DNA from: Mycolicibacterium sediminis
Lineage (GTDB): Bacteria > Actinomycetota > Actinomycetes > Mycobacteriales > Mycobacteriaceae
Direction of reading: 5' to 3'
NCBI RefSeq assembly: GCF_010731735.1
Contig: NZ_AP022588.1
Span: 4,836,001-4,900,000 of the forward strand
Length of the DNA: 64,000 nucleotides
The notes beneath the pieces were generated by a model. It did not search any database and had not been told where the DNA came from. It saw only the letters and a list, made by a program, of their open reading frames with translations. A program made the position numbers and the translations under genes. Below, piece by piece: positions 46,065 through 54,648 of this stretch. Within the stretch, counting starts at the first letter, position 1, and the number at the start of each line of letters is the position of its first letter.

Positions 46065-46529
46065 TCAGGCGCTGCGCAGTGCCGCCAGCGCGTCCGTCCA
46101 GGCGGTCTGGTCGCGCCGTTCCCCGGGCTGCTTCATCTCCGCGAACGCGATGGTCCCCGCCATGTCGACGGCGAAGGTGCCGCGGTTGGGTAGGCCGCTG
46201 TCGGCGTTGAGCACCCCGTAGTCGGCGGCGACGGCGCCGTGCGGCCAGAAGTCGGAGAGCACGGGGAAGTCGAAGCGGTTCTGCTCGGCCCACACCCGGT
46301 GGACCGGGGGCGGACAGATCGAGACGGTGAGCGTGACCGTGTCGTCGGTCCGGTAACGCGCCGCGTTGTCGCGAATCTCCGCCAGTTCGCCCTCGCAGAC
46401 CGCGGTGAACGCGAGCGGGAAGAACACCAGGAGAACGTTCGCCGATCCGCGGAACGCGCTCAGCGAGACGGGTTGGCCGGCCTGATCCCTGAGGGTGAAG
46501 TCCGGTGCCCGGGAGCCTGCGTCAAGCAG
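46065..46529 (-). CDS. ahpE: One-Cys peroxiredoxin AhpE
   Basis: Peroxidase reducing H2O2, alkyl peroxides and peroxynitrite with mycothiol/mycoredoxin. The peroxidatic Cys45 is in FFPLAFTAVCEGELAE, exactly where M. tuberculosis AhpE has it. SDFWPHGAVAADYGV and FAEMKQPGERRDQ are further matches. Alignment with MLNVGATAPDF places the start at LLDAGSRAPDF, whose first codon is CTG (46529), nine bases after a perfect AGGAGG. No ATG, GTG or TTG exists in frame between that point and an upstream TGA. An ATG at 46427 would delete the first 34 residues and is unlikely. The length is 154 residues. Confidence 0.9.
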   Translation of the reverse strand: MLDAGSRAPDFTLRDQAGQPVSLSAFRGSANVLLVFFPLAFTAVCEGELAEIRDNAARYRTDDTVTLTVSICPPPVHRVWAEQNRFDFPVLSDFWPHGAVAADYGVLNADSGLPNRGTFAVDMAGTIAFAEMKQPGERRDQTAWTDALAALRSA

Positions 46530-46535
46530 CGACCG

Positions 46536-46958
46536 TCACCTCCTGGGCGCGGCCTTCGACTTCGGCTGCACCAGCCGACTGGCGATCCAGTCGCCCAGGT
46601 TCGCCGACGACGTCACGACCAGCCCCGCGGTCGGCGCAGCCTCCGCGATCTCGGCGGGCGCCACGTGACCGGGTTTGCCGGTCTTGGGTGTCACCACCCA
46701 GACGATGCCTTCGTCCGCCAGTGGCGTGATGGCGTCCATCAGCCGGTCGACCAGGTCGCCGTCGTCGTCGCGCCACCACAGCAGCACGATGTCGACCACC
46801 TCGTCGGCGTCCTCGTCGAGGAGTTCGCCGCCGGCGACCTCCTCGATGTCGGCCCGGATGTCGTCGTCAGTGTCTTCGTCCCATCCAAGCTCCTGGATGG
46901 CATGGTCCTTTTCGATGCCCAACCTTCGGGCGTAGTTCGGCGAATCCGCCGCAACCAC
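46536..46958 (-). CDS. DUF3052 family protein
   Basis: A 140-residue acidic cytosolic protein (Rv2239c position): NYARRLGIEKDHAIQELGWD, EVVDIVLLWWRDDDGDLVD and GIVWVVTPKTGKPGHV are DUF3052 hallmarks. Actinobacteria carry one copy; the role is unknown. Its last codons, CCC AGG AGG TGA, contain the ribosome-binding site of ahpE, six bases downstream, so the two are probably coupled. Confidence 0.92.
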   Translation of the reverse strand: MVAADSPNYARRLGIEKDHAIQELGWDEDTDDDIRADIEEVAGGELLDEDADEVVDIVLLWWRDDDGDLVDRLMDAITPLADEGIVWVVTPKTGKPGHVAPAEIAEAAPTAGLVVTSSANLGDWIASRLVQPKSKAAPRR

Positions 46959-47052
46959 CGTCGTCCTCCTTCAGCCAGCGGGTTCGCCCCGGGTTTCGTC
47001 GGCCTATCGTCGCACGCTACTGCCGAAGGCACGCGCCTGGCGCGCAAGTTGG

Positions 47053-47628
47053 TCAATATGCGGCGTCGCAGAGGTTCAGCGCGACACCCTGCGAATCGTT
47101 CACGCGGTCGATCGCCGAGTTGAACTCCGACGTCTGTGCATCGGCCGCGATCGCCGACGCCAGCGCCCTCGCCGCGTCCACCCAGGCGGTGAGCGCATCC
47201 CGCAGGTCCGGCGCCAACGGATCGGAGATGCTGCCTGCCACGACGTCGGCGGTCCGATTGAGCGCATCGACCGCGGGGCCGGCCTTCGCCACCAGGTCCA
47301 TGGAGTTCTCGTTGACCGCGTCGACGTACCCGTTCACCGCGGCGATGGCGTCGACGCTGCTCGAACTCAGCGCCTCGCACGAGGTGTGCACCGCCTCCTT
47401 GGCCACCGACTCCTGGCGCTCCGACTCCCGGGCCGCCGAACTCGACACCGACGCCTCGATCGACGACGACGTGGAGGCGCGGTACAGCGGGACGTCGGCC
47501 GAGTCGAGGCTCGCCGAACCGGAGGTGATGCTCTGGCAACCCACCACGATCATCGCCACGGCTGCGGCCACGCCGGTCGCGAGGCTCGTGGCGCGCAGGC
47601 TCCGAGCCGCCAGCCGTGGACCGGTCAC
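47053..47628 (-). CDS. Predicted lipoprotein (Rv2240c position), function unknown
   Basis: A 191-residue exported protein. The N-terminus has a basic start, helix LATGVAAAVAMIVVGC and lipobox VVGC (Cys31). The rest is Ala/Ser/Asp-rich and helical, with two cysteines (HTSCEALSSSS, NLCDAAY) that may pair. No family recognised. It is divergent from aceE. Confidence 0.85.
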   Translation of the reverse strand: MTGPRLAARSLRATSLATGVAAAVAMIVVGCQSITSGSASLDSADVPLYRASTSSSIEASVSSSAARESERQESVAKEAVHTSCEALSSSSVDAIAAVNGYVDAVNENSMDLVAKAGPAVDALNRTADVVAGSISDPLAPDLRDALTAWVDAARALASAIAADAQTSEFNSAIDRVNDSQGVALNLCDAAY

Positions 47629-47790
47629 GGTCAGCAGACGTTACTCCGGTGGGGGCATTCGTCGCCGGTCATCGCACTACGTCGCCCCGGAAGCCGACCC
47701 AGCTGCCCGTGTTCAGGCAGGATGGAGGACGATGGACATGCAGTTCACCAGGGCCACGAGCCCGAACACCCGCCTACCAAGGAGCGGAAG

Positions 47791-50580
47791 TTGACCACCG
47801 AGTTCGCGCGCCAAGACCTGGCTCAAAACTCAAGCAACACAAAAGAACCCGATCGTGTTCGCGTCATCCGCGAAGGCGTCGCATCGTATCTGCCCGACAT
47901 CGACTCGGACGAGACGGCCGAATGGCTCGAATCGTTCGACGCGCTGCTCGACCGGTCCGGTCCGGCCCGCGCCCGGTACCTGATGTTGCGCCTGCTGGAG
48001 CGTGCCGGCGAACAGCGCGTCGCCATCCCGGCGCTCACGTCGACCGACTACGTGAACACGATCCCCACCGAGATGGAGCCCTGGTTCCCCGGTGACGAAG
48101 ACGTGGAGCGGCGCTACCGAGCGTGGATCCGGTGGAACGCCGCCATCATGGTGCACCGGGCCCAGCGGCCGGGAGTCGGTGTGGGCGGCCACATCTCGAC
48201 CTACGCCTCGTCGGCCGCGCTCTACGAGGTCGGGTTCAACCACTTCTTCCGCGGCAAGGCGCACCCCGGCGGCGGCGACCAGATCTTCATCCAGGGGCAC
48301 GCCTCCCCCGGCATCTATGCGCGCGCCTTCCTCGAGGGACGGCTAACCGCCGACCAACTGGATGGTTTCCGCCAGGAGCACAGCCATCCGGGCGGCGGGC
48401 TGCCGTCCTACCCGCACCCGCGGTTGATGCCGGACTTCTGGGAGTTCCCGACGGTGTCGATGGGGCTGGGCCCCATGAACGCCATCTACCAGGCCCGGTT
48501 CAACCACTACATGGCCGACCGCGGCATCAAGGACACCACCGATCAGCACGTGTGGGCGTTCCTCGGCGACGGCGAGATGGACGAACCCGAGTCGCGCGGC
48601 CTCATCCAGGTCGCGGCGAACGAGGGTCTCGACAACCTGACGTTCGTCGTGAACTGCAACCTGCAGCGCCTCGACGGTCCGGTTCGCGGCAACGGCAAGA
48701 TCATCCAGGAACTGGAGTCGTTCTTCCGCGGCGCGGGCTGGAACGTGATCAAGGTCGTCTGGGGCCGCGAATGGGACGCCCTGCTGCACGCCGACCGGGA
48801 CGGCGCCCTGGTCAACCTGATGAACACCACGCCCGACGGTGACTACCAGACCTACAAGGCCAACGACGGCAGCTACGTCCGCGACCACTTCTTCGGCCGC
48901 GACCCGCGCACCAAGGCCCTCGTCGAGCCGATGACCGACGCCGAGATCTGGAACCTCAAGCGCGGCGGGCACGACTACCGCAAGGTCTACGCCGCCTACC
49001 GGGCCGCCATGGAGCACAAGGGCCAGCCGACGGTCATCCTGGCCAAGACCATCAAGGGCTACACCCTCGGCAAGCACTTCGAGGGCCGCAACGCGACCCA
49101 CCAGATGAAGAAGCTGGCGCTGCAGGACCTCAAGGACTTCCGCGACGCCCAGCGCATCCCGATCGACGACGCGCAGCTCGAGGAGAACCCGTACCTGCCG
49201 CCGTACTTCCATCCCGGGCCGAACGCCCCCGAGATCCGCTACCTGCTCGACCGGCGCCGCACGCTCGGCGGGTTCCTGCCCGAGCGTCGCACCAAGATGA
49301 AGAAGCTCGTGCTTCCCCCTCGCGACACCTACAAGGCGCTCAAGAAGGGGTCGGGCAACCAGGAGGTCGCCACCACCATGGCGACGGTCCGCACGTTCAA
49401 GGAACTGTTGCGGGACAAGAACATCGGCAAGCGCATCGTGCCGATCATCCCCGACGAGGCACGCACCTTCGGGATGGACTCGTGGTTCCCGAGCCTGAAG
49501 ATCTACAACCGCAACGGCCAGCTGTACACGGCCGTGGACGCCGAACTCATGTTGGCGTACAAGGAGAGTGAGATCGGCCAGATCCTGCACGAGGGCATCA
49601 ACGAGGCCGGTTCGACGGCGTCGTTCACCTCGGTGGGCACGTCCTACGCGACGCACGACGAGCCGATGATCCCGGTCTACATCTTCTACTCGATGTTCGG
49701 GTTCCAGCGGACCGGCGATGGGCTGTGGGCCGCCGCGGATCAGATGGCGAAGGGCTTCGTGCTCGGTGCCACCGCGGGTCGCACCACGCTCACCGGTGAG
49801 GGTCTGCAGCACGCGGACGGTCACTCGCTGCTGCTCGCGTCGACCAACCCCGCCGTGGTGACGTACGACCCGGCGTTCGCCTACGAGATCGCCTACATCG
49901 TCGAGGAGGGTCTGCGGCGCATGTTCGGCGACGAGCCGGAGAACGTCTTCTACTACATGACCATCTACAACGAGCCCTACGTGCAGCCCGCCGAGCCGGA
50001 GAACTTCGATCACGAGGGCGTGCTGCGGGGCATCTACCGCTACCGGGCCGCGAAGGACGAGCGCAGCAACGTCGCGCAGATCCTGACCTCCGGCGTCGCG
50101 ATGCCGGAGGCCCTGCGTGCCGCCGACCTGCTCGCCAAGGAGTGGGACGTGGCGGCCGACGTGTGGTCGGTGACGAGCTGGGGCGAGTTGAACCGCGACG
50201 GCGTGGCGCTCGACCGGGAGGCCCTGCGCCATCCGGGCAAGGAGGCCGGGCAGGCGTACGTCACCAAGGTGCTCGCCGACACGGCCGGCCCCGTGGTGGC
50301 CGTCTCGGACTGGATGCGCGCGGTCCCCGAGCAGATCCGGCCGTGGGTGCCCAACACCTACGTCACGCTCGGTACCGACGGCTTCGGCTTCTCCGACACC
50401 CGGCCCGCGGCGCGACGCTACTTCAACACCGACGCCGAGTCGGTCGTGGTGGCGGTGCTGGCGGCGCTGGCGCGCGACGGCGAGATCGATCCGTCGGTGG
50501 CGGTGGCCGCGGCCAAGCAATACCAGATCGACGACGTCATGGCGGCAGGCGTGTCGTTCAAGGACACCGGGAGCGCCTGA
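47791..50580 (+). CDS. aceE: Pyruvate dehydrogenase E1, homodimeric
   Basis: A 929-residue thiamine-diphosphate enzyme decarboxylating pyruvate and passing the acetyl group to DlaT. The ThDP/Mg site is LGDGEMDEPESRG with NCNLQRLDGPVRGN, and SFTSVGTSYATHDEPMIPVY and GEGLQHADGHSLLLAST are typical AceE segments. TTG at 47791 gives LTTEFARQDL after AAGGAG at 47779-47784, six bases away, matching the mycobacterial start; the frame is open far upstream. A separate gene from E2, as usual in mycobacteria. Confidence 0.96.
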   Translation: MTTEFARQDLAQNSSNTKEPDRVRVIREGVASYLPDIDSDETAEWLESFDALLDRSGPARARYLMLRLLERAGEQRVAIPALTSTDYVNTIPTEMEPWFPGDEDVERRYRAWIRWNAAIMVHRAQRPGVGVGGHISTYASSAALYEVGFNHFFRGKAHPGGGDQIFIQGHASPGIYARAFLEGRLTADQLDGFRQEHSHPGGGLPSYPHPRLMPDFWEFPTVSMGLGPMNAIYQARFNHYMADRGIKDTTDQHVWAFLGDGEMDEPESRGLIQVAANEGLDNLTFVVNCNLQRLDGPVRGNGKIIQELESFFRGAGWNVIKVVWGREWDALLHADRDGALVNLMNTTPDGDYQTYKANDGSYVRDHFFGRDPRTKALVEPMTDAEIWNLKRGGHDYRKVYAAYRAAMEHKGQPTVILAKTIKGYTLGKHFEGRNATHQMKKLALQDLKDFRDAQRIPIDDAQLEENPYLPPYFHPGPNAPEIRYLLDRRRTLGGFLPERRTKMKKLVLPPRDTYKALKKGSGNQEVATTMATVRTFKELLRDKNIGKRIVPIIPDEARTFGMDSWFPSLKIYNRNGQLYTAVDAELMLAYKESEIGQILHEGINEAGSTASFTSVGTSYATHDEPMIPVYIFYSMFGFQRTGDGLWAAADQMAKGFVLGATAGRTTLTGEGLQHADGHSLLLASTNPAVVTYDPAFAYEIAYIVEEGLRRMFGDEPENVFYYMTIYNEPYVQPAEPENFDHEGVLRGIYRYRAAKDERSNVAQILTSGVAMPEALRAADLLAKEWDVAADVWSVTSWGELNRDGVALDREALRHPGKEAGQAYVTKVLADTAGPVVAVSDWMRAVPEQIRPWVPNTYVTLGTDGFGFSDTRPAARRYFNTDAESVVVAVLAALARDGEIDPSVAVAAAKQYQIDDVMAAGVSFKDTGSA

Positions 50581-50628
50581 GCCACGCGTTTGTGGACTTC
50601 TGCCAGAAGAACGGCGTAGCTTTTAGGA

Positions 50629-51900
50629 GTGACTGACAACTCGTCCGGACGGACGCCGCTCGAAATGGTGGCGTCCGTCCCAGAGTCGCTGCAGCGACGC
50701 GTGAAGCAGCACTCCGGGCGCCTGGCCACCGAGGCCGTGCACGTGATGGGTGAGCGGCTGCCCTTCTTCGCCGAACTCGAGGCGTCGCAGCGGGCCAGCG
50801 TCCAGCTCGTCGTCCAGACCGCGCTGGTCAACTTCGCCGAGTGGATGCGTGACCCCGGTGGCGACGTCGGCTACACCGCGGAGGCGTTCGCGCTGGTGCC
50901 GCAAGAACTCACCCGCCGCATCGCACTGCGGCAGACCGTCGACATGGTGCGCGTGACCATGGAGTACTTCGAGGAGGCCGTGCCGCTGCTGGCGCGCAAC
51001 CAGGAGCAGATGACGGCACTGACCGTCGGGATCCTGCGCTACAGCCGCAACCTGGCCTTCGCGGCGGCGTCCGGCTACGCCGACGCGGCGGAGGCGCGCG
51101 GCGCGTGGGACACCCGGATGGAGGCCAACGTCGTCGACGCCGTCGTCCGCGGCGACATCGGGCCCGAACTGCAGTCGCAGGCCGCGGCGCTCAACTGGGA
51201 CGCCACGGCGCCGGCGACCGTGGTCGTCGGCCTGCCCAATCCCGCGCGCCTCGAGTTCACCAGCGAGGACGTGCACGCGGTCGTCAGCAGGCACGATCGG
51301 GTGGCGCTGACCGACGTGCACGGGACCTGGCTGGTGGCCATCGTGTCGGGCCAGCTCACCCCGACCGACAAGTTCCTCGCCGACCTCATGGAGGCGTTCG
51401 CCGACGGACCCGTGGTGGTGGGCCCCGTCGCGACGTCGCTGTCCGGCGCGCACTACAGCGCCGGCGAGGCGATCGCGGGGATGAACGCCGTCGCCGGGTG
51501 GAGCGGTGCTCCGCGCCCGGTCCCGGCCCGCGAACTGCTGCCCGAGCGGGCGCTCGCCGGCGACCGCTCGGCGATCGCCGTCCTGCAGACGGAGGTGATG
51601 CGGCCGCTCGCCGACGCCGGTCCCGCGCTCGCCGAGACGCTCGACGCCTACCTCGACTCGGGGGGTGCGATCGAGGCATGCGCCCGCAAACTGTTCGTTC
51701 ATCCAAACACCGTCCGCTACCGCCTCAAGCGGGTCGCCGACTTCACGGGACGTGATCCGACCGTCCCCAGGGACGCCTACATCCTGCGGGTCGCCACCAC
51801 CCTCGGGCGGCTGGGACGGCAGACGACGCATTCCAGCACGACAAACGCCGATGTGATCCAGCTGACAGCCCGTCCGGGCCCTTCGGTGGCTTCGCTTTGA
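50629..51900 (+). CDS. mabR: MabR, PucR-type regulator of the FAS-II operon
   Basis: A 423-residue regulator directly ahead of the fatty-acid operon it controls in M. tuberculosis and M. smegmatis (Rv2242, MabR). The C-terminus is a PucR-type helix-turn-helix: YLDSGGAIEACARKLFVHPN then TVRYRLKRVADFTGRDP. The N-terminal part is the RsbRD-like or GAF-type ligand domain (PLEMVASVPESLQRRVKQH). It starts at GTG 50629 after AGGAG. Long-chain acyl-CoAs modulate MabR binding in published work. Confidence 0.92.
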   Translation: MTDNSSGRTPLEMVASVPESLQRRVKQHSGRLATEAVHVMGERLPFFAELEASQRASVQLVVQTALVNFAEWMRDPGGDVGYTAEAFALVPQELTRRIALRQTVDMVRVTMEYFEEAVPLLARNQEQMTALTVGILRYSRNLAFAAASGYADAAEARGAWDTRMEANVVDAVVRGDIGPELQSQAAALNWDATAPATVVVGLPNPARLEFTSEDVHAVVSRHDRVALTDVHGTWLVAIVSGQLTPTDKFLADLMEAFADGPVVVGPVATSLSGAHYSAGEAIAGMNAVAGWSGAPRPVPARELLPERALAGDRSAIAVLQTEVMRPLADAGPALAETLDAYLDSGGAIEACARKLFVHPNTVRYRLKRVADFTGRDPTVPRDAYILRVATTLGRLGRQTTHSSTTNADVIQLTARPGPSVASL

Positions 51901-51947
51901 GGATAAAACGTCGCATTCCGATCACGGCGCGGTCCCGTCACGTGCCG

Positions 51948-51968
51948 TTTTGTTGACTACCTACAAAA
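51948..51968. promoter_or_regulatory. Candidate MabR operator ahead of fabD
   Basis: TTTTGT at 51948-51953 and ACAAAA at 51963-51968 form an inverted repeat with a nine-base spacer, in the 133-base gap between mabR and fabD where MabR binding is known to occur. A TTGACT lies within the spacer side at 51953-51958. The gap is strikingly AT-rich against the flanks. Confidence 0.6.
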
Positions 51969-52033
51969 ACATAAGACCAGGTTCATAATCTCTTACACCG
52001 CGTAAACCCAACTTCACAGTGTTCTCTTAATCC

Positions 52034-52993
52034 GTGCCACAAAACGCCGTGCTTGCGCTGCTCGCTCCGGGACAGGGTTCCCAGACCCCGGGCATGCTCG
52101 TGCCCTGGCTGGAACTGCCCGGCGCCGCGGACCGCCTCGCGACGTGGTCGGAGATCAGCGGCCTGGACCTCACCGCACTGGGCACCACCGCTACCGCCGA
52201 GGAGATCACCGACACCGCGGTCACCCAGCCCCTCGTCGTCGCGGCCACGCTGCTCGCCTACGAGGAGCTGACCCGGCGCGGACTGCTCGGCCTCGGCGGG
52301 CAGGAGCCTGGCGACCCGGGGTCCAATCGAGCCCAGACCGTCGTCGCCGGCCACTCGGTCGGCGAGATCGCCGCCTACGCCATCGCCGGCGTTATCTCCG
52401 CCGACGACGCGGTGAAGCTGGCCGCGACCCGGGGCGCCGAGATGGCGAAGGCCTGCGCCGCGGAGCCCACCGGCATGGCCGCCGTCCTCGGGGGCGACGA
52501 GACCGAGGTCCTCGCCCGACTCGAGGCGCTCGACCTGGTCCCCGCCAACCGCAACGCGGCCGGACAGATCGTCGCCGCGGGCGCACAGTCGGCGCTCGAC
52601 AAGCTCGCCGAGGATCCGCCGGAGAAGGCGCGCGTCCGCAAGCTGGCCACCGCAGGGGCGTTCCACACGCACTTCATGGCCTCCGCCCTGCCCGGCTACT
52701 CCGCCGCGGCCGAGAGCGTCGCCACCGCCGAGCCCACTACCGTGCTGCTGTCGAACGCCGACGGCCAGCCGGTCGCCTCGGCCACCGACGCCATGGCCAA
52801 GCTGGTGTCGCAGCTGACCAAGCCGGTCCGCTGGGACCTGTGCACCGCGACGCTGCGTGAGCGGGACGTCGCAGCGATCGTCGAGTTCCCGCCCGCCGGG
52901 ACGCTCGCCGGGATCGCGAAACGAGAACTTCGGGGCGTTCCGACGCACGCCGTCAAGAGCCCCGCAGATCTGGACGGGCTCGCCGAGTACTAG
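52034..52993 (+). CDS. fabD: Malonyl-CoA:ACP transacylase
   Basis: A 319-residue enzyme that loads malonyl units on AcpM for FAS-II. LLAPGQGSQTPGML, the nucleophile in VAGHSVGEIAAYAIAG, ANRNAAGQIVAAG and His in GAFHTHFMASAL are all present. The start is GTG 52034 with no clear ribosome-binding site. First gene of the FAS-II operon. Confidence 0.96.
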   Translation: MPQNAVLALLAPGQGSQTPGMLVPWLELPGAADRLATWSEISGLDLTALGTTATAEEITDTAVTQPLVVAATLLAYEELTRRGLLGLGGQEPGDPGSNRAQTVVAGHSVGEIAAYAIAGVISADDAVKLAATRGAEMAKACAAEPTGMAAVLGGDETEVLARLEALDLVPANRNAAGQIVAAGAQSALDKLAEDPPEKARVRKLATAGAFHTHFMASALPGYSAAAESVATAEPTTVLLSNADGQPVASATDAMAKLVSQLTKPVRWDLCTATLRERDVAAIVEFPPAGTLAGIAKRELRGVPTHAVKSPADLDGLAEY

Positions 52994-53074
52994 TCCAGTA
53001 GCACCCGCACCACCGACCGTTCCCACCTGGCATGCCGAATCCGGCGTGCCGATCACCGAATAGAAGGAGCCATC

Positions 53075-53365
53075 GTGGCTACGCAGGAAGAAATCATCGC
53101 CGGCATCGCCGAGATCATCGAAGAGGTCACCGGTATCGAGCCTTCCGAGGTCACCCCGGAGAAGTCGTTCGTCGACGACCTGGACATCGACTCGCTGTCG
53201 ATGGTGGAGATCGCCGTGCAGACCGAGGACAAGTACGGCGTGAAGATCCCCGACGAGGACCTCGCGGGCCTGCGCACCGTCGGTGACGTCGTCGCCTACA
53301 TCCAGAAGCTCGAGGAAGAGAACCCCGAGGCTGCCGCCGCACTCCGCGACAAGTTCACCTCGTGA
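53075..53365 (+). CDS. acpM: Meromycolate acyl carrier protein AcpM
   Basis: A 96-residue acidic carrier protein whose serine in DDLDIDSLSMVEIA receives 4'-phosphopantetheine. It holds growing meromycolate chains. The start is GTG 53075, seven bases after AAGGAG. Shorter than M. tuberculosis AcpM (115 residues), mainly in the C-terminal tail. Its stop overlaps the kasA start (GTGA). Confidence 0.96.
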   Translation: MATQEEIIAGIAEIIEEVTGIEPSEVTPEKSFVDDLDIDSLSMVEIAVQTEDKYGVKIPDEDLAGLRTVGDVVAYIQKLEEENPEAAAALRDKFTS

Positions 53366-54612
53366 CCCGCCCTTCCACTGCTAACGGCAACTTCCCCAAC
53401 GTCGTGGTGACTGCGGTCACCGCGACCACGTCGCTGGCGGCGGACATCGACAGCACGTGGAAGGGTTTGTTGGCCGGCGAGAGCGGTATCCGCGAACTCG
53501 ACGACCCGTTCGTCGACAAGTGGGACCTCGCAGTCAAGATCGGCGGGCACCTCAAGGAGCCCCTCGATCCGCTGATGACCCGGCTGGAGCTGCGACGGAT
53601 GTCCTACGTCCAGCGGATGTCGAAGTACGTCGGCAACCAGCTGTGGGAATCCGCCGGGAAGCCGGAGGTCGATCCCGATCGTTTCTCGGTCGTGATCGGC
53701 ACCGGCCTCGGCGGCGGCGAGAAGATCGTCGAGATGTACGACGCGATGAACGAGGGCGGGCCCCGCAAGGTGTCCCCGCTCGCCGTTCAGATGGTCATGC
53801 CCAACGGTGCGGCTGCCGTCGTCGGCCTCGAACTCGGCGCCCGCGCCGGGGTCATCACGCCGGTGTCGGCCTGTTCGTCGGGCTCGGAGGCCATCGCCCA
53901 CGCGTGGCGCCAGATCGTCATGGGTGACGCCGACTTCGCCGTCTGCGGTGGCGTGGAAGGCATGATCGAGGCGTTGCCCATCGCGGCGTTCTCGATGATG
54001 CGGGCCATGTCGACCCGCAACGACGACCCCGAGGCAGCGTCGCGTCCGTTCGACAAGAACCGGGACGGCTTCGTGTTCGGCGAGGCCGGCGCGCTGATGA
54101 TCATCGAGACCGAGGAGCACGCCAAGGCCCGTGGCGCCAAGCCACTGGCCCGACTGATGGGCGCAGGCATCTCGTCGGACGCCTACCACATGGTGGCGCC
54201 GGCACCCGACGGTCTGCGTGCCGGGCACGCGATGAAGCGGGCAATCGAGACGGCGGGGCTGACCCCGTCTGACATTCATCACGTCAACGCACACGCGACC
54301 GCGACGCCGATCGGCGACGTGGCCGAGGCCAATGCGATCCGGAACGCCGGAGTGCAGAACGCCGCGGTGTACGCGCCCAAGTCGGCGCTCGGCCACTCCA
54401 TCGGAGCGGTCGGCGCGCTGGAGTCCATCCTGACGGTGCTCGCACTGCGGGACGGCGTCATCCCGCCGACACTGAACTACGAGACACCCGACCCCGAGAT
54501 CGATCTCGATGTCGTCGCGGGTGAGCCTCGATATGGCGACTACCAGTACGCCATCAACAACTCGTTCGGTTTCGGTGGACACAATGTCGCTCTGGCATTC
54601 GGCCGCTACTGA
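53362..54612 (+). CDS. kasA: Beta-ketoacyl-ACP synthase KasA
   Basis: A 416-residue condensing enzyme elongating meromycolic acid, a thiolactomycin target. The catalytic triad is Cys in PVSACSSGSEAIAHAW, His in HVNAHATATPIGD and His in YAPKSALGHSIGAVGAL, with the conserved Lys. The start is GTG 53362, overlapping acpM by four bases. Confidence 0.97.
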   Translation: MTRPSTANGNFPNVVVTAVTATTSLAADIDSTWKGLLAGESGIRELDDPFVDKWDLAVKIGGHLKEPLDPLMTRLELRRMSYVQRMSKYVGNQLWESAGKPEVDPDRFSVVIGTGLGGGEKIVEMYDAMNEGGPRKVSPLAVQMVMPNGAAAVVGLELGARAGVITPVSACSSGSEAIAHAWRQIVMGDADFAVCGGVEGMIEALPIAAFSMMRAMSTRNDDPEAASRPFDKNRDGFVFGEAGALMIIETEEHAKARGAKPLARLMGAGISSDAYHMVAPAPDGLRAGHAMKRAIETAGLTPSDIHHVNAHATATPIGDVAEANAIRNAGVQNAAVYAPKSALGHSIGAVGALESILTVLALRDGVIPPTLNYETPDPEIDLDVVAGEPRYGDYQYAINNSFGFGGHNVALAFGRY

Positions 54613-54648
54613 CCGATAGCCAGTCCGAGAGGGAGTGTTCCAGCAGTA

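Noticed and set aside
45577..46221. Plus-strand open frame running through tRNA-Val
   Set aside because: It crosses the tRNA and antisense ahpE; the only meaningful protein signal there is the IS30 remnant in a different frame.
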